DNA of 64,000 nt from Acorus gramineus (GCA_030737835.1 CM060851.1:5777721-5841720); one strand, 5' to 3'. Positions 46,463 to 59,248 are shown, counted from the first letter of the stretch. A program made the numbers and translations. Notes: generated by a model not told the origin, from the sequence alone.

Positions 46463-49302
46463 ATGGGTTCTTCTGTTCTCTCACCATTAACTCTCATCAC
46501 AGCTTTGTGTTTGGCTTTGAGCATGTCTTCACTAGTGCAAGCTCAACAAACTGGCATAACTAGGCATTACACGTTCAATGTATAAACCCAATTTGAGTTA
46601 CTTTTGATAAAAGTATGATCATGATCATGTACTAACATACATTTCATGCATCATGAATGATATTTGTGTATATATATAGATAAGGTTGAAGAACGTGACG
46701 CGCCTGTGCCACACGAAGGCCATGGTGACCGTGAACGGGCGGTATCCGGGGCCTAAGATCGTCACGAGAGAAGGCGATCGTCTGCTTATTAAGGTCATCA
46801 ACCATGTCTCCAACAACATCACCATTCATTGGTACGTTAAACCGTATTGCATAGTTTTTCTTAGTTAATCAAATTTGATGTTCAATATCATTTGATGAAT
46901 TCAAGTACAGGCATGGAGTCCGGCAGTTGCTGAGTGTCTGGGCTGATGGTCCGGCGTACGTGACGCAGTGTCCGATACAGACCGGCCAAAGCTACGTTTA
47001 CAACTTCACGGTTGTGGGTCAGATGGGCACGCTCTGGTGGCACGCCCACATTTCATGGATGAGGTCCACCGTCCACGGCCCCATTGTCATCCTCCCTAAG
47101 CTCGGCGTCCCTTACCCCTTCAAGAAACCCTACAAAGAAGTCCCCATCATCTTTGGTGATACAAAAAAAGCCTAACTAGATTAATTTTGCTATAACATTT
47201 AATTAGTCTGTTTGTGTGAATATATATGTAACGTCTATGTATAGGGGAGTGGTTTAACGCGGACCCAGAGGCGGTGATAAGCCAGGCGCTCCAGACTGGC
47301 GGCGGTCCGAACGTGTCTGACGCGTACACCATCAATGGCCTCCCTGGTCCACTCTACAACTGCTCTGCTAAGGGTGGTAAATCTCTGCCCTGCTAAGGGT
47401 GTATAAATGATGGGGAAAAATCTAAATAACTCATTGTAAATTGATAACCCCCTAAAAATATTTATGTAAATTTAAATAACCCCTTAGATTAAATTTCTGA
47501 TCTGTTGACAGATAAAGAATATTATGCAAATATTCTGGTTTATTAAAACTTCCCACTTATAAAACCTCCTAAAAATATTAAGCTTTTTCTAAAGTTCATA
47601 TAACCCCCTAAAACATTTATGTAAATCCAAATAACTCATTGAGTTAAATTTTTGATCCGTTGACAGATAAAGAATATTATGCAAATATTCTGTTTTGTTG
47701 ACTCTGACTGAAAACACAGTATATCAAAAACTCTCTATACTTTGTTAAAAATATGAAAAACCTTATGTACATACTATTATACCCCTCCGGATATATTATA
47801 AAACATTATCCACATGGATAAAATCGTCATTTATAAAGGATTTTTTATATTTTTAATACATTATAGAGAAGTTTTGATATACTATGTTTTTAACCATGTT
47901 TAACCAGATAGAATATTTACAGAATAATATTAATTTGTCAACAAAAATTTAATTAATAGGGTTATTTAGATTTACATATGTGTTTTGAGGGGGTTATATG
48001 GATTTTAGAAAAAGTCATGGGGTTATATGAATTTCATGCAGTTTAAGGGTGTTATTTGGATTTTTCCCTGAATTATATTTTTGATCCACTAATAATTTGT
48101 GTCATATATGTTGGATTAGATACGTATAAGCTGAAGGTGAAACCAGGGAAGACATACATGTTGCGATTAATCAACGCTGCGCTCAATGATGAGCTCTTCT
48201 TCAGCATCGCCAACCACACGGTGAAGGTGGTCGAGGCCGACGCCGTCTACGTGAAGCCTTTCGACACCGACGTCGTCCTCATCACCCCTGGCCAGACAAC
48301 CAACGTCCTCCTCGAGACACACAGCTCTCACAGCAATGCCACCTTCCTCATGGAGGCTCGTCCCTACGCCACCGGCCAAGGAACCTTCGACAACACCACC
48401 ACAGCAGCCATTCTCGAATACCATCCCAACCCAAACAGCGGAAACAGTCTCAAACAGCTCCCACTTTTGAGGCCCAAGTTGCCATCCCTCAACGACACCG
48501 CCTTCGCTACGAGCTTCGTAAGCAAGCTCCGGAGCCTCAACAAACCGCAAGTGCCTACAAACATCGACAAACGCTTCTTCTTCACTGTGGGTCTAGGCAC
48601 GAGCCCGTGCCCGAAGAACCACACGTGCCAGGGCCCCAATGGCACGAAATTCGCCGCGTCGGTCAATAATGTATCCTTCGCCCTGCCCACCACCACGGAC
48701 CTCCTCCAGGCCTACTTCTTCGGCAATTCCGTTGGGGTCTACAAGCCGAACTTCCCAATTGACCCTCTCCACCCGTTCAATTATACGGGGACCCCGCCAA
48801 ACAACACGATGGTGAGCAACGACACGAAGGTTGTGGTGTTGCCTTTCAATACGACGGTGGAGCTGGTGATGCAGGACACCGGCATATTGGGCGCGGAGAG
48901 TCACCCGTTGCACTTGCATGGGTACAACTTATACGTGATCGGTCAAGGCTTCGGAAACTATGATCCCATGAAAGATCCATTGAAGTTCAACCTGGTCGAC
49001 CCGGTTGAGAGGAACACCGTCGGTGTTCCTTCTGGTGGTTGGATCACCGTCAGATTCAAAGCTGATAACCCTGGTGAGCCGCTTTAGTATCTATTATTTT
49101 TCATTTTTTTTTTTGTGGAATGAGACAGTGTTGACTTTGACCTTTGATCATTGACCATTGACTAAAAACAGGTGTGTGGTTCATGCATTGCCACTTGGAG
49201 GTCCACCTCAGCTGGGGACTAAGAATGGCTTGGGTGGTCCTCAATGGGGATGGGCCCAGCCAGAAGCTGCCTCCACCACCGTCTGATCTTCCCAAGTGTT
49301 AA
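46463..49302 (+). CDS. LAC17: LAC17-type laccase, six exons
   Basis: Exons 46463-46579, 46680-46831, 46911-47155, 47245-47373, 48120-49073 and 49172-49302 give 575 residues. A signal peptide (about 1-27, ending in VQAQ) is followed by three cupredoxin domains. The copper motifs are complete: HWHG (89-92), WWHAH (132-136), HPLHLHG (476-482) and HCHLEVH (538-544), with Leu549 ten residues after Cys539 as the axial residue. [30 protein letters not shown] and [15 protein letters not shown] match LAC17 best. Laccases oxidise monolignols in the apoplast with O2; LAC17 contributes to lignin polymerisation in Arabidopsis. Many N-x-S/T sites fit a secreted glycoprotein. One local difference is [11 protein letters not shown] where the family has RQLRSGWADGP. 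Exon 5 contains a miR397-like target site. Confidence 0.96.
47413..48068. mobile_element. TIR element filling laccase intron 4
   Basis: The ends GGGAAAAATCTAAATAAC and, inverted, GGGAAAAATCCAAATAAC define it. The interior has a repeated segment (GTTGACAGATAAAGAATATT at about 47504 and 47661). It occupies most of the 746-base intron. No clear target duplication. A related sequence occurs at about 50395-50523. Confidence 0.65.
48169..48189 (+). promoter_or_regulatory. Predicted miR397 target site in the laccase
   Basis: AATCAACGCTGCGCTCAATG followed by A is complementary to miR397 except for the last miRNA base and one G:U pair at about miRNA position 9. The site encodes the conserved INAALND segment. 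miR397 cleavage of LAC2, LAC4 and LAC17 transcripts is established in Arabidopsis and other plants; action here is inferred. Confidence 0.75.
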
Positions 49303-51963
49303 GGAAACCGTGTTCGTTGGGTTCTCTCTTCTGGTTTTGTAAAAGTTTGTGTGACATTTTTTGGGGTTTTGATTTTGTTATTTTTTTCATTTTTTGTGTG
49401 GTGGGGTTCAGGAAGGGGTGCATGCATGAATTGGACTCCATCAAAAGATGGAATAAATTTTTGTTATCATTTTGCTGCTCAGATTACCACATATATAATA
49501 AGATGAGATGTGCTTTATTCATCATTTTTCAGAGTTTGTTGTTTATATAAAGATTTTTTCCCCAAAGATAGTAATGGATAAATTAATTCACAATTATGGT
49601 GCATGAATTTAACTAATTCGTGTACTTTGTTATTTTCAACGAACCTTTACTACATCATCAGATGGTAAACATGTTTTTCATAAGTTTGTATGTATCTTTA
49701 CTTTGGGTGCGTTTGGTTCGGGGATTTAAAAAGCAGCTTTGAACAGAAAATTACTTTTTAAGGGTGTTTTTGTACACAATCACAAAGGAACAATGAGATA
49801 AAGTGAAAGAATGTTGATCAAAAGGAAAGTGATAGAAAAGAAAAGATTTTCCCTTCGATCAGTTTATATGCTGTTTGTACTTGTAATGGAAAGTGACAGA
49901 AAATAAAAATTGTTGTTTGTGCCTGTAATGAAAAATAAAAACTGTTGTTTGTGCTTATAATGAAAAATGACAGAAAATAAAAATGCATTGTCTATGTTTT
50001 CAAGAAAGTAATACAAACTGAAAAAAAACATATATTTTGACAATTAATTTATCTTGTGAGGGTTTTCATTTTTTTTTTAGATGCCTTTTGCCTTTTTAAC
50101 AAAATTATGGAAATCATCTTACTCAAAAAAAAAAAAAAAAAAAAACTCTTATTGTGGTTAGGTAAAAAAAAAAAAACATATTTTGATTGCTTTATATCTT
50201 CGACCGAGTCCTGTGATAAATTGAAAAAAGGTGGCGGCTTACGCAAATGAGGGGTTTGTTCACATAAGTTGGAAGAATCAATAGGAAAACCATTAAGAAG
50301 ATCAAGGTGGAAAACTTCGAGAACGTCATTGAAATACGCATTATTATAAGAAATAAATATTTGCATAATATTTCTCATCTGTTAACGGAAGTTTAACTCA
50401 GGGGGTTATTTGGATTTACATCGGTGTTTTAAAAGGGTTATATGGATTTCAGAAGAAAAAAAATGAGAGGGTTAATTATATGGATTTTGGACAGTTTATA
50501 GGGGGTTCTATGGATTTTTCCTTTTTAAAAAAATTTTATGGATTTTTTCTATTAAAATATATACTATTATGCCAAATGAGAGTTTTTTTTTTACATACAT
50601 TATAATAGTCTCATACACCGTGATAACTGATGTGAGCTAATGATAGGAGAATACAAACACAATTTTAGCGATAATAGTGGCCTGAAATATCATATCGGAA
50701 TATCTAATAGAGATATTGGTGGGGACCACATATTTTTCTTTGGAAGGTCACATTCTATTTGGTGAAAGGGGCGGATATGCCCACACCAAAAAATGAGAAA
50801 CTCACACCAATAAAATAACAAAAAAACCCAGAAAGTATGTTCTCTCAAAAAAAGAAAACCACCCCGACTTACCCCACCCCATTTAAACAGACCTCACCCC
50901 CTTGTACTTTTCACCCCCCAATTTCCATAGATAGACCCTCCCCACCACAAACTGAAATACAAAAAAAAAAAAAAAAAAAAAAATGTTGACCAATTTAGTT
51001 TGACTATAAAACTTGTTCTTAAAGTCATAGATCGTTTGCTTCCAATCGCCCTTTTAAAGTTTAGATCGACTTCCTTCGATCGAACCAGTTCGACTATCTT
51101 TAGTCATTTTCAACGTCTCAGTTCGATCAACTCTAGTCGTCCAGTTTGAGTGAAGATCGACTGTCTTAGGTCGAATGGGTTCTAGAAGTTTCAGACATTG
51201 CTTATGGTTGTTCGACTGTCTTCAGTCATTTTTGACGTCCCGGTTCGACCGATTACATACGGCCTTCTAATGTTTGGATCGACTTCCTTTGGTCGAATGA
51301 CATCCAAAACATATACTAACCGTAGTTCGACTGCCTTAATTTGTTCTTAAAGTCCATGTTCAACATAATAAAGTCGACCTTTAAGTTTTATAACTTAAAA
51401 AACATATTATCAATTCCCATAATATTAGTTTGCCTTAACACATATAATAAGAAACTAATGACAGTGGTCTCCTAAACACACACTAGTGATATGGGTCTCC
51501 AAAACATAACATTACCACTTTAAATATAACATTGGAAATATAAAGCCAAAATAAACCTCCTATGGGTTTTAGAGAAGCAAAACAAACCATCAAATGAAAT
51601 GAAAATCATGCAAATCTATCCATGCAAATCATGCAAATCTATCTATGAAAAAATGAAATTCCACATTCTCCTAACCTGTGAATGCATGACACTCTTTCAT
51701 CACACTTTATTCTTCTAGAATTATAATCAAAAGCGGAACAATCTCATGTTTTCTGGGAGATCATCAAGTAGTTCCAAACGTCCAACCCGTTTAACTTGTA
51801 AGATTGAGAGATTAAACAAACACCAAAAGAAAGTCCTCACAATAACATCCAATATCTCTCACCAATCCAGGAATTATAAACAAATTCAAAGAAAATAGCT
51901 TTCAAACAAAAAAACATAGCATACGACCACCAACAAGAATTACCATATTCCCCATCAAACTCT
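49303..51963. other. Intergenic between the laccase and PAT16
   Basis: No gene. Contents: A tracts (50128-50148, 50959-50982), a relative of the laccase-intron element near 50395-50523, and a block at 51010-51370 with repeated GATCGACTTCCTTCGATCG / GTTCGACTGTCTTCAGTC motifs of about 110-base spacing. The block resembles degenerate tandem repeats of a decayed retroelement. Confidence 0.5.
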
Positions 51964-52487
51964 TGTTGGGAAGGCCATCGATGAAGCCAACAATAAACAC
52001 GAGATCAAACATAAGAACGAAACATCACATCACACGAAGAACACAAGATATACGTGGTTCGGTCTAGGCCTACATCAAAGGGGCAAAAAAATAGAGAATC
52101 CACTTTGATAGTTGAGATACATTAAGAGACTCACAAACTCTCTCATGGAGTTACCCTCTCTTAGAACCTCTCAACCTTCCCTTAGGATCTCTACATTGTA
52201 TAATGTCTGCATAGTCTTGCCATGAAACCCTAGAAGATATTTATAGAGATAAATAACTTCATCGCCAAGTAATCTCTTAATTAACAAACAAATATTGTTC
52301 CCATTAATTAGAAAATATTCACTCTCCAACTTAACAAACAAATATTATTTTCTATTTTAGGAGATTTACTTTAAACATTAATTAAGATCAAATATTAAAT
52401 AATATTCTACTCATTAGGTGCACAACCTAATATGGTTTCATCATGATCATCTGATGTGATACACCGGATCGAGACATAATCCCAACA
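51964..52487. mobile_element. Solo LTR, 524 bp
   Basis: Starts TGTTGGGAAGG and ends ATAATCCCAACA, with 8-base terminal inverted repeats TGTTGGGA/TCCCAACA, and is flanked by a perfect 5-bp duplication ACTCT (51959-51963 and 52488-52492). It contains ACGTGGTTCGGTCTAGGCCT, a motif common in plant Copia-type LTRs. No internal coding domain remains, as expected after LTR-LTR recombination. Confidence 0.87.
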
Positions 52488-53297
52488 ACTCTAACAAACG
52501 AAAACCCAGTAAAAAAAAACCCTCTAAGCATTCCAATTCATCACATATCAGATCGAGAATCCAAATTCCCTTCAAAAGCCAAATTTTCCTCAATACCCAC
52601 AATCAAATTCAACTTGGTGGATTGGCAGGTACATCGAGTTGGTGTAGATGAGGCACTCAAGAAGCTCGTGCATGCTTGTCACAGGGCAGATCCCCACCGT
52701 AGCCGACACACCACCAGTCCAAATCCCAACAACATCCTTTAAAACCCTAAAAAAACTCTCCTTTCTCGTCCATCCCCATCCCAAAAACATCATTTAGAAC
52801 CCTAAAAAATCATGTCCGACATTCGAGTCCACCTAGCACTTGAGCTGCTCTGCCGGATCCTCCATCTCCTCCAATCGCTGAAGGTGGTGTCGGTGCTCCC
52901 TCCTCAAATGTGTGGGGGGGGAGAAGACAAAGGGAGAAGAAAGAGAAAAGGTAGGTGTAAAATGGTTGGGGGTGGGTTTACTTTGACAGTTTGAAATATA
53001 TATTAAGGGGTGGATTTAGGGATTGACAAAAGAGAGTGGGGGTGGGCCAGATAATGGTGTGGGATTCTTGTTATTTGGTGTGGGGGTAATCGTCCCCTTG
53101 GTGAAAAAGTCAGAAAATCATTTATTAACTGTGAAATGTCAGATCTATCCTTATTTGCCGATTAGTTTCGGAAGAACCGGAGTCCATAAGCGGGTCTCGT
53201 GTTCCCAAAATGCCCCTGCAGAGCAGGTGAGCTGATACAGAGACTCTCACAGAGAAACCCAGGTCGATCCGATCTGATCCGATCTTCATTGGAATCG
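52488..53297. other. Upstream region and 5'UTR of PAT16
   Basis: On the minus strand 52590-52793 a frame has GIWTGGVSATVGICPVTSMH and IHQVEFDCGY, which reads like a protein fragment but matches no family I can name. The 60 bases before 53298 contain GATCCGATCTGATCCGATC, probably in the PAT16 leader. No TATA box assigned. Confidence 0.4.
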
Positions 53298-56200
53298 ATG
53301 AAGAGGGAGCGCTTGGTGTCGCTGCCAATCGCGCTTGGTCTGTCGGTGATCGGGTTCATCTACTACGCGACGGTGTTCGTGGTGATCGACGGCTGGATGG
53401 GCCTATGGACCTCGAACGGCCTGATGAACGCCGCCGCCTTCACCGCCCTCGCCTTCATGTCGGTGCTGACATACGCCATGGCCATCGCCGGTGACCCCGG
53501 TCACGTCCCCTCCTCCTTCGCCCCCGACGTCGAGGACTCCGATGGCACCCTCCACGAGATCAAGCGCAAGGTCTTACCCCTCTCTCTTTCTCTCTTTGGA
53601 TCTCTTTTGATCTTGTTTTGGGGGGGGGGGGGGAATTAGGGTTTCGCCTTGCTTGGTTTCTTGAAATCTGTGGATGATTATTTATGTTTACATGCTCATT
53701 ATATAAAGAAGATTCGATTTTTTTTTATATTTTTTTTTATAAACATTTTATAGAGATTTTCATATCAGTACGTCTAATTGAACATCATTTCATTAATACA
53801 TTTTCATGGATATCTGTTGTTCATTCATTCATGTACTGAGAGGAATTCTATTAGTACGTACTGATATGAAAATTTTCGCATTTCATATTGATGGCTTGAA
53901 TCCTCTTTGTGGTAGGTGTTGTTGTTAGTCTTGTGTGGTGCTCCTCTATGCATGTTGGCATGTAGTGTGTGCGTGCTCATGCCTTCTGGGTTCATTAACA
54001 TTTTCCAATTTACCCATCCTTTATGAATAAACCTCATTTATTTTCTTAATTGGTATTTTCCTATGGTGCTAACTCAAGGGAGGTGATCTACAATGCTCCA
54101 TTCCCATCCAAAATGGTTTTGATTTTCTGACACTAGGGTGCTTGTGGGTTGTGGCAGCTTCAATTTACTCACGGCAGAATGATGCTTGGAAACCTCTGCT
54201 TGTTATTCCCTCCAAAAAAAAATTTTTTATAGAATCTTGCGTCTTTTAGTGAGCTCCACACCTGTTAAAAGGAAGCTTTACACTTTAATAGATGAACTCT
54301 GAATATCTGCATATTTTTTACAAATATTAAAGAAAGGTCCTTGCAATGCATTCTAGAATTTCTTCCGAGCACGGCCTAAACATTTCTGATCTGTTTCAGA
54401 GTCCTCCCTCATTTTTAATCAGGCATGCTTTGAACCTTGAAGGGGTTGGAGAAGTATGACAAATGTTCTTATATTGAGGAATTTATATTTGGCATGCATG
54501 ATTACACGCTCCGTTGAAGCCTCAGTATCTGCAGTCATTTTAAATGTATATAATTATACATATTGAGCGAATATACCTTGGGCCAAAAGTGGAGATAATA
54601 TAGTGTTGGATATAACATTTTTCTATGTGCACACATGACATATTGATGGGCTGTTGCTTCAATATTTGAAAACTGAGAAAGTTCTTTTGTATAAAATGAG
54701 AGAAACGTTATGGATAAAACTGGTCTCATTAAGAATTTTTTTGGGAAGAATCTCATTAAGATTTTTTGCCATGCAGGGAGGAGATTTGAGATACTGCCAG
54801 AAGTGTTCCCGCTACAAGCCTCCGCGTGCCCATCATTGTCGTGTTTGCAGAAGGTGTGTGTTGAGAATGGTATGTCCAGGTGCTTGTTTGGTATTTTATC
54901 TTCATCTTGAATGCTTTAGGATTTGCTGATAACTCCCCTTTGATGCTTACAGGATCATCATTGTGTATGGATAAATAACTGCGTGGGGCATTCAAATTAC
55001 AAGGTTTTCTTTGTGTTTGTGTTGTATGCTGTGATAGCATGCGTTCACTCCTTGGTATGTTTTTTTCCCCTTTCATTTTGACTTTGGAAGGACATTTTGT
55101 TCTGGGGAAGGGACTTATGTCTTGTTCCTAGGTCCTGCTTGTGGGTAGTGCAGCTGATGATGTCCACATGGATCAACATCAGAATGGAGGCTCTTTCAAA
55201 ACCACTTATGTGAGTTCTTACTCAGATAACTATATAGGCTCCATGATCTCGCCCATGAATTACTCATCATCATGCTTGACAGATCATATGTGGAGTGTTG
55301 CTCGTTCCTTTAACCCTGGTATTAACGGTACTCTTAGGGTGGCATATTTATCTCATTTTACATAACAAGACAACAATTGAGGTATGTGTTTACTGATGGC
55401 TTGCCAGGATTATGCAATCTGTGCATCCAATTCAATGGTGTCATTATATGTTTGTTGGACTAATGCAGTATTATGAAGGAGTGAGAGCAAAGTGGCTGGC
55501 GGAAAAGGCGGGAAACACATATCGGCATCCATATGATCTGGGTGTTTATGAAAACCTTGTATCGGTAAGATAACTGGCTAACAACCTCGTGATTTCCTTA
55601 AACTTCTGCATTTTAATTTTTTGGAGTTGTGGCATGATGTTTAGATTGATATTAAATGTCTTTTCATATTAAAAAAATCATTTAAACCTCAATATCAAAC
55701 CGGCATGTCAAAAAATTTATACCTCCAGTTACTATCTAAAATACATTGGAAAGTGTGGTATAAAATTAAAGGGCCTGGAGAGTTGGAGCAGATCCAACAT
55801 AAGGGCCGAGAACAGTTAACAGGGAGGGTTTTTTCTTTACAGAATGTGTGTAGATTGGGTTGTGGGGTTGCTGTTTTTTTCCCTCTTCCTTTCCTTGTAA
55901 GACTTCTTGTCTTCCTTTTTCTGTCTGTCCTGCTTTGGAAGTCCTTCATTAATTATATAATAATCACGGATAATATCCCATCCTTCTCTCAAAAAACTCT
56001 CCAGATCCCCTCTGGAGGAAAGGGACACCAGAAGATGAGTATTTTTCTTTCTGCCTTTCAAGTTTAAGATGTGTTCTTCCATACCTCTGTCTCCGACATC
56101 TGAACTCTCAGTAACCCACTAAATGTTTCATATTAAAATACCTTCTTCAGTTGCTTGAATTTTCAGTCTTCACCATCCTTTCGTGCAAGGAATTTTAACA

Positions 56201-56710
56201 AGTACAAATGTTAAAAGCCCTAATAGACTAAACAAAATTTGTCTCTTTTTTGTTTTTCCTAATACTTGCCCCACCACCTCATTAGAACCATATATCTGCT
56301 CCTACTTATGTATGGACATGTTCATGAATCATGAACTTCTTCTGGTGTCTCCAAGGACAATCTTAGGACAAATCCTTGGACATGCAACATATAATTGGTT
56401 CAAATGAACAAGAATACAGTTTGACGAGCTAATGTGAGTATGTGAAGACAAACTTTGACATAACTGATAAGTTTTATCTTTAGCAGTATACACTTGTATT
56501 TACTCTTTGCGTTAGCAGAATACATTGGTGGGTTTTTTTTTTTTTCGTCTTCCAGTTTTTGTCCATTCAAAAGAGATGTTTGGTTTGGTTCAATTACAGG
56601 TACTGGGCCCAAACCCTTTTTGCTGGATATGCCCCACTACTGGCCATATAGGTTCTGGTCTTCGGTTTCGGACTTTGCATGACAGTTTCCTTCCTACGAT
56701 GTCTAGATAA
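53298..56710 (+). CDS. PAT16: DHHC protein S-acyltransferase, PAT16-type
   Basis: Exons 53298-53570, 54777-54869, 54953-55054, 55132-55209, 55283-55381, 55469-55564 and 56600-56710 join in frame to 283 residues, the length of Arabidopsis PAT16. In order: two N-terminal membrane segments (about 8-29 and 44-64), [16 protein letters not shown], the DHHC cysteine-rich domain starting [20 protein letters not shown] (from residue 92), [13 protein letters not shown] with the catalytic cysteine at 126, two further membrane segments, the TTxE motif (NKTTIE), and a C-terminal [20 protein letters not shown]. The enzyme transfers palmitate to cysteines of membrane proteins, usually at the Golgi or plasma membrane; its substrates are unknown here. 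Intron 4 is only 73 bases, so frame readers miss exon 5. The first intron has a 12-base G run. Confidence 0.93.
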
Positions 56711-57872
56711 CATCAGAGGTGGCATGGTTTTTGTTATTCAAAAGCTACTTACAAGTTACAACCATGAAAAGTACCATATTTATTTTCCATACAGCATACA
56801 TTTGAGATAATACAAAAGACCAATCTGTATACGAGAGAAGAAAGGAAGAAAGAATGACAAACTCTATATGATTGTTCATTACATTTTTCATTCTGTGCAT
56901 TTGTTGGCCAGCACTGAATTGAAACTATCCAGATGCCGCTTTTGAGGTACAGGGAGCATCGATGTTTTTGAGTATTCTGAACATCCAGATGTAAATGTTC
57001 ACTTTGGAGTATAAATATATTGTGGAATACCATTTTTTTTATCTTGAAATGGGATTCACATTGATTCTTGAGATCTAAACACTTTGATTTTAATCTGGAG
57101 TGCTGTTACATTAAATTTTTTTCTCAGTCCGAAACACAATCCTATATACCACTTTACAAAAAGTATATATTAGTTAGATGTTGTATATACTATATTAAAT
57201 ATTTTCTTATACTTATTAAAAATAGGTTTATTCAATTTGAAATGAAGTGATATACACTTTTTATCAAAGTATATACTTCATTAGATTATGTTTATTATTT
57301 TTTTAAAAATGGAAACATTTGAGGTATGAGTTTTGGTTGGTGAATGTGACTGAGTCTAATATTTTCCTTTAATCTATTCTTTATTTTGTTTGGAAAAATT
57401 TAGGTTGTTCTTTTTGCCGCCTCTGTTTGCATTCCACTTTTTTTTTTTTTTGAAGTATATAATTGACTAAACGGGTACTTCCTTTTAGAAAAGAATGTAA
57501 CATATACTCTTTGAATTAAATTAAATTTTTTTGTTAATGTTCTTTGTGATAAAGTATATATTTACATAATAGTATATATATTACAACTGAGTCTGCGAAA
57601 AGTATTGCCATTTTGTTTTCATTTGGGAAGAATTACGTTTTTTGCAGGAGTTTTCGGCTCATTTTCATTAAACAATTTGAATTACATGAAAATTCCTTGG
57701 GAAAGTAGAAATAACATTTTTAATTTTTAGTTTATACAGAAAATGCTCCTATCAATATATATATTTTTTAATGTCACGTAACTCATAACAATTATTTTTC
57801 CCTCTAATCTGATCTTATATCTTGGTAAAATGGTATGTTGGACCCCATTTGTAGTTCACACCATTTTTAATT
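56711..57872. other. PAT16 3' flank
   Basis: Contains the 3'UTR (limits unclear) and then AT-rich DNA with repeated AGTATATA-type words (57165-57580). No gene seen. TTTTTAATT at 57864-57872 is the putative left target duplication of the MULE that follows. Confidence 0.5.
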
Positions 57873-57991
57873 GTGGGGAATTGTCCAAATACTCCTACAC
57901 CGATCCCCTCATTTTTTCTGTGCCTCTGGACTTTAGAAATTTTTTTTTTACATTTGCAGACTTGTCTCCTTTTTTTTTTACCCCTTACCCC

Positions 57992-58947
57992 TGTTGTAGA
58001 TACCCTAATTTTGACCGTCCAAAGAAAAAAAATTTACTTCAAGTAATACTTAAGAAATGATCACATTTGAACAACTAAAAGAAAACTCCTTTAGAAACAA
58101 AAAACCGAAAACCCTGGTCCAAACCCTTAGGAAAACCTAAGACCTGGACAAAAACGGCTACTTGAGAGTAGTCGCCTCATAGGCGACTAATTTTAACTAG
58201 CCGCCTCCCTGACTGACCCCAAACCGCCTTCTTGGATGGGACATAAAGCAAGCATGATTGCGGCGGATTGTCCCTTCTAGCCGTCCCATCTTAATTGGTT
58301 CATTCTTAGTAACCGACCCAAGCCACCGCTTGTCAGAGATGAGACGTTTGGCAGGTTATGATTGGGGCAGCCCCTCACTGGGCGGCTAGTTCCAACTAGC
58401 CGCCCCTCACCTGGACAATGTCAGAGAACAAAGATCTAATGAGAGGTCAAATCAAGCACCTTATTACTCATTTTGATCTATTGTCTAGTGGACACTCCCC
58501 TACACCTCTTTTACTATAAATAGGGGGGTCTCTAAGCATTCATTCATAATCAATAATCCACAACAACCCACATTTCCAATCATCAACAACACATACAAGC
58601 CTATACCCCCCACACCACCATTTCAGAAACCCTTGAGAGAGAAAGTGAGAGAGAAACCTATTTCCTACACCAAATCACTCTCCAAATCTACTCTTTAAAA
58701 CCCAGGTTAAACCTAGCTTAATCTCTGCTAAACACCCAAATCAAACCCTACCCAGGTTCTGCCCAAATTGAACGAGACACCAGGCGGCTACCCCCAACTA
58801 GCCGCCCCCTACCAGGCAGCTAAATATAACTAGCCAACCCTTCCTTAGCCCACCTCAGTCCCAATTCTCCTTTAGTCAGGTTCCCGAAGCATAAAAGGAT
58901 CCCTGTTTTCACCTCTGTGTACGGCATATCCGTGTCTCAGAGCAGAG
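57992..58947 (+). mobile_element. LTR-like block inside the MULE
   Basis: The start TGTTGTAGATACCCTAATTT, the TATA box TATAAATA at 58515-58522 and the end GTGTACGGCATATCCGTGTC...CAGAGCA resemble plant LTRs. ACCCC precedes the start and follows at 58948-58952, but the right end before that copy is GAG rather than CA, so the boundary is uncertain. No internal retrotransposon genes; probably a solo LTR. Confidence 0.5.
58180..58840. repeat. Four palindromic GGCGGCTA-type units
   Basis: Hairpin-forming units of about 25 bases: at 58180-58205, 58381-58404, 58783-58806 and a decayed one at 58815-58840. The general form is GGCGGCTA, about eight bases, then AACTAGCCGCC. They lie within the LTR-like block. 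Confidence 0.75.
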
Positions 58948-58986
58948 ACCCCACAAACTCCCCCCGAAGGCGATCAAATCCGCCCC

Positions 58987-59248
58987 AACTTTTCCTGCTT
59001 TTTTTAGAAAAGTAGGTGGCGATCACTACAACCCCTGAATCCTCATGAGGACCCGTCAACCGCTTCAGCCAGGAACGAAATTCCCCCACCACCCCTTCTG
59101 AGAGACGATCCGACCGAGTTTTCTTGCTTTTTTTAGAAAAGTAGGTGGCGATCACTACAACCCCTGAATCCTCATGAGGACCCGTCAACCGCTTCAGCCA
59201 GGAACGAAATTCCCCCCCCACCCCTTCTGAGAGACAATCCGACCGAGT
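58987..59248. repeat. 129-bp tandem duplication
   Basis: Two nearly identical 129-base units (for example GTAGGTGGCGATCACTACAA at 59012 and 59141). The period is a multiple of three, and a minus-strand frame (59419-58937) reads through both with RSWLKRLTGPHEDSGVVVIA in each. Confidence 0.88.

Noticed and set aside
48167..48919. Three minus-strand frames over laccase exon 5
   Set aside because: They are shadows of the laccase coding strand.
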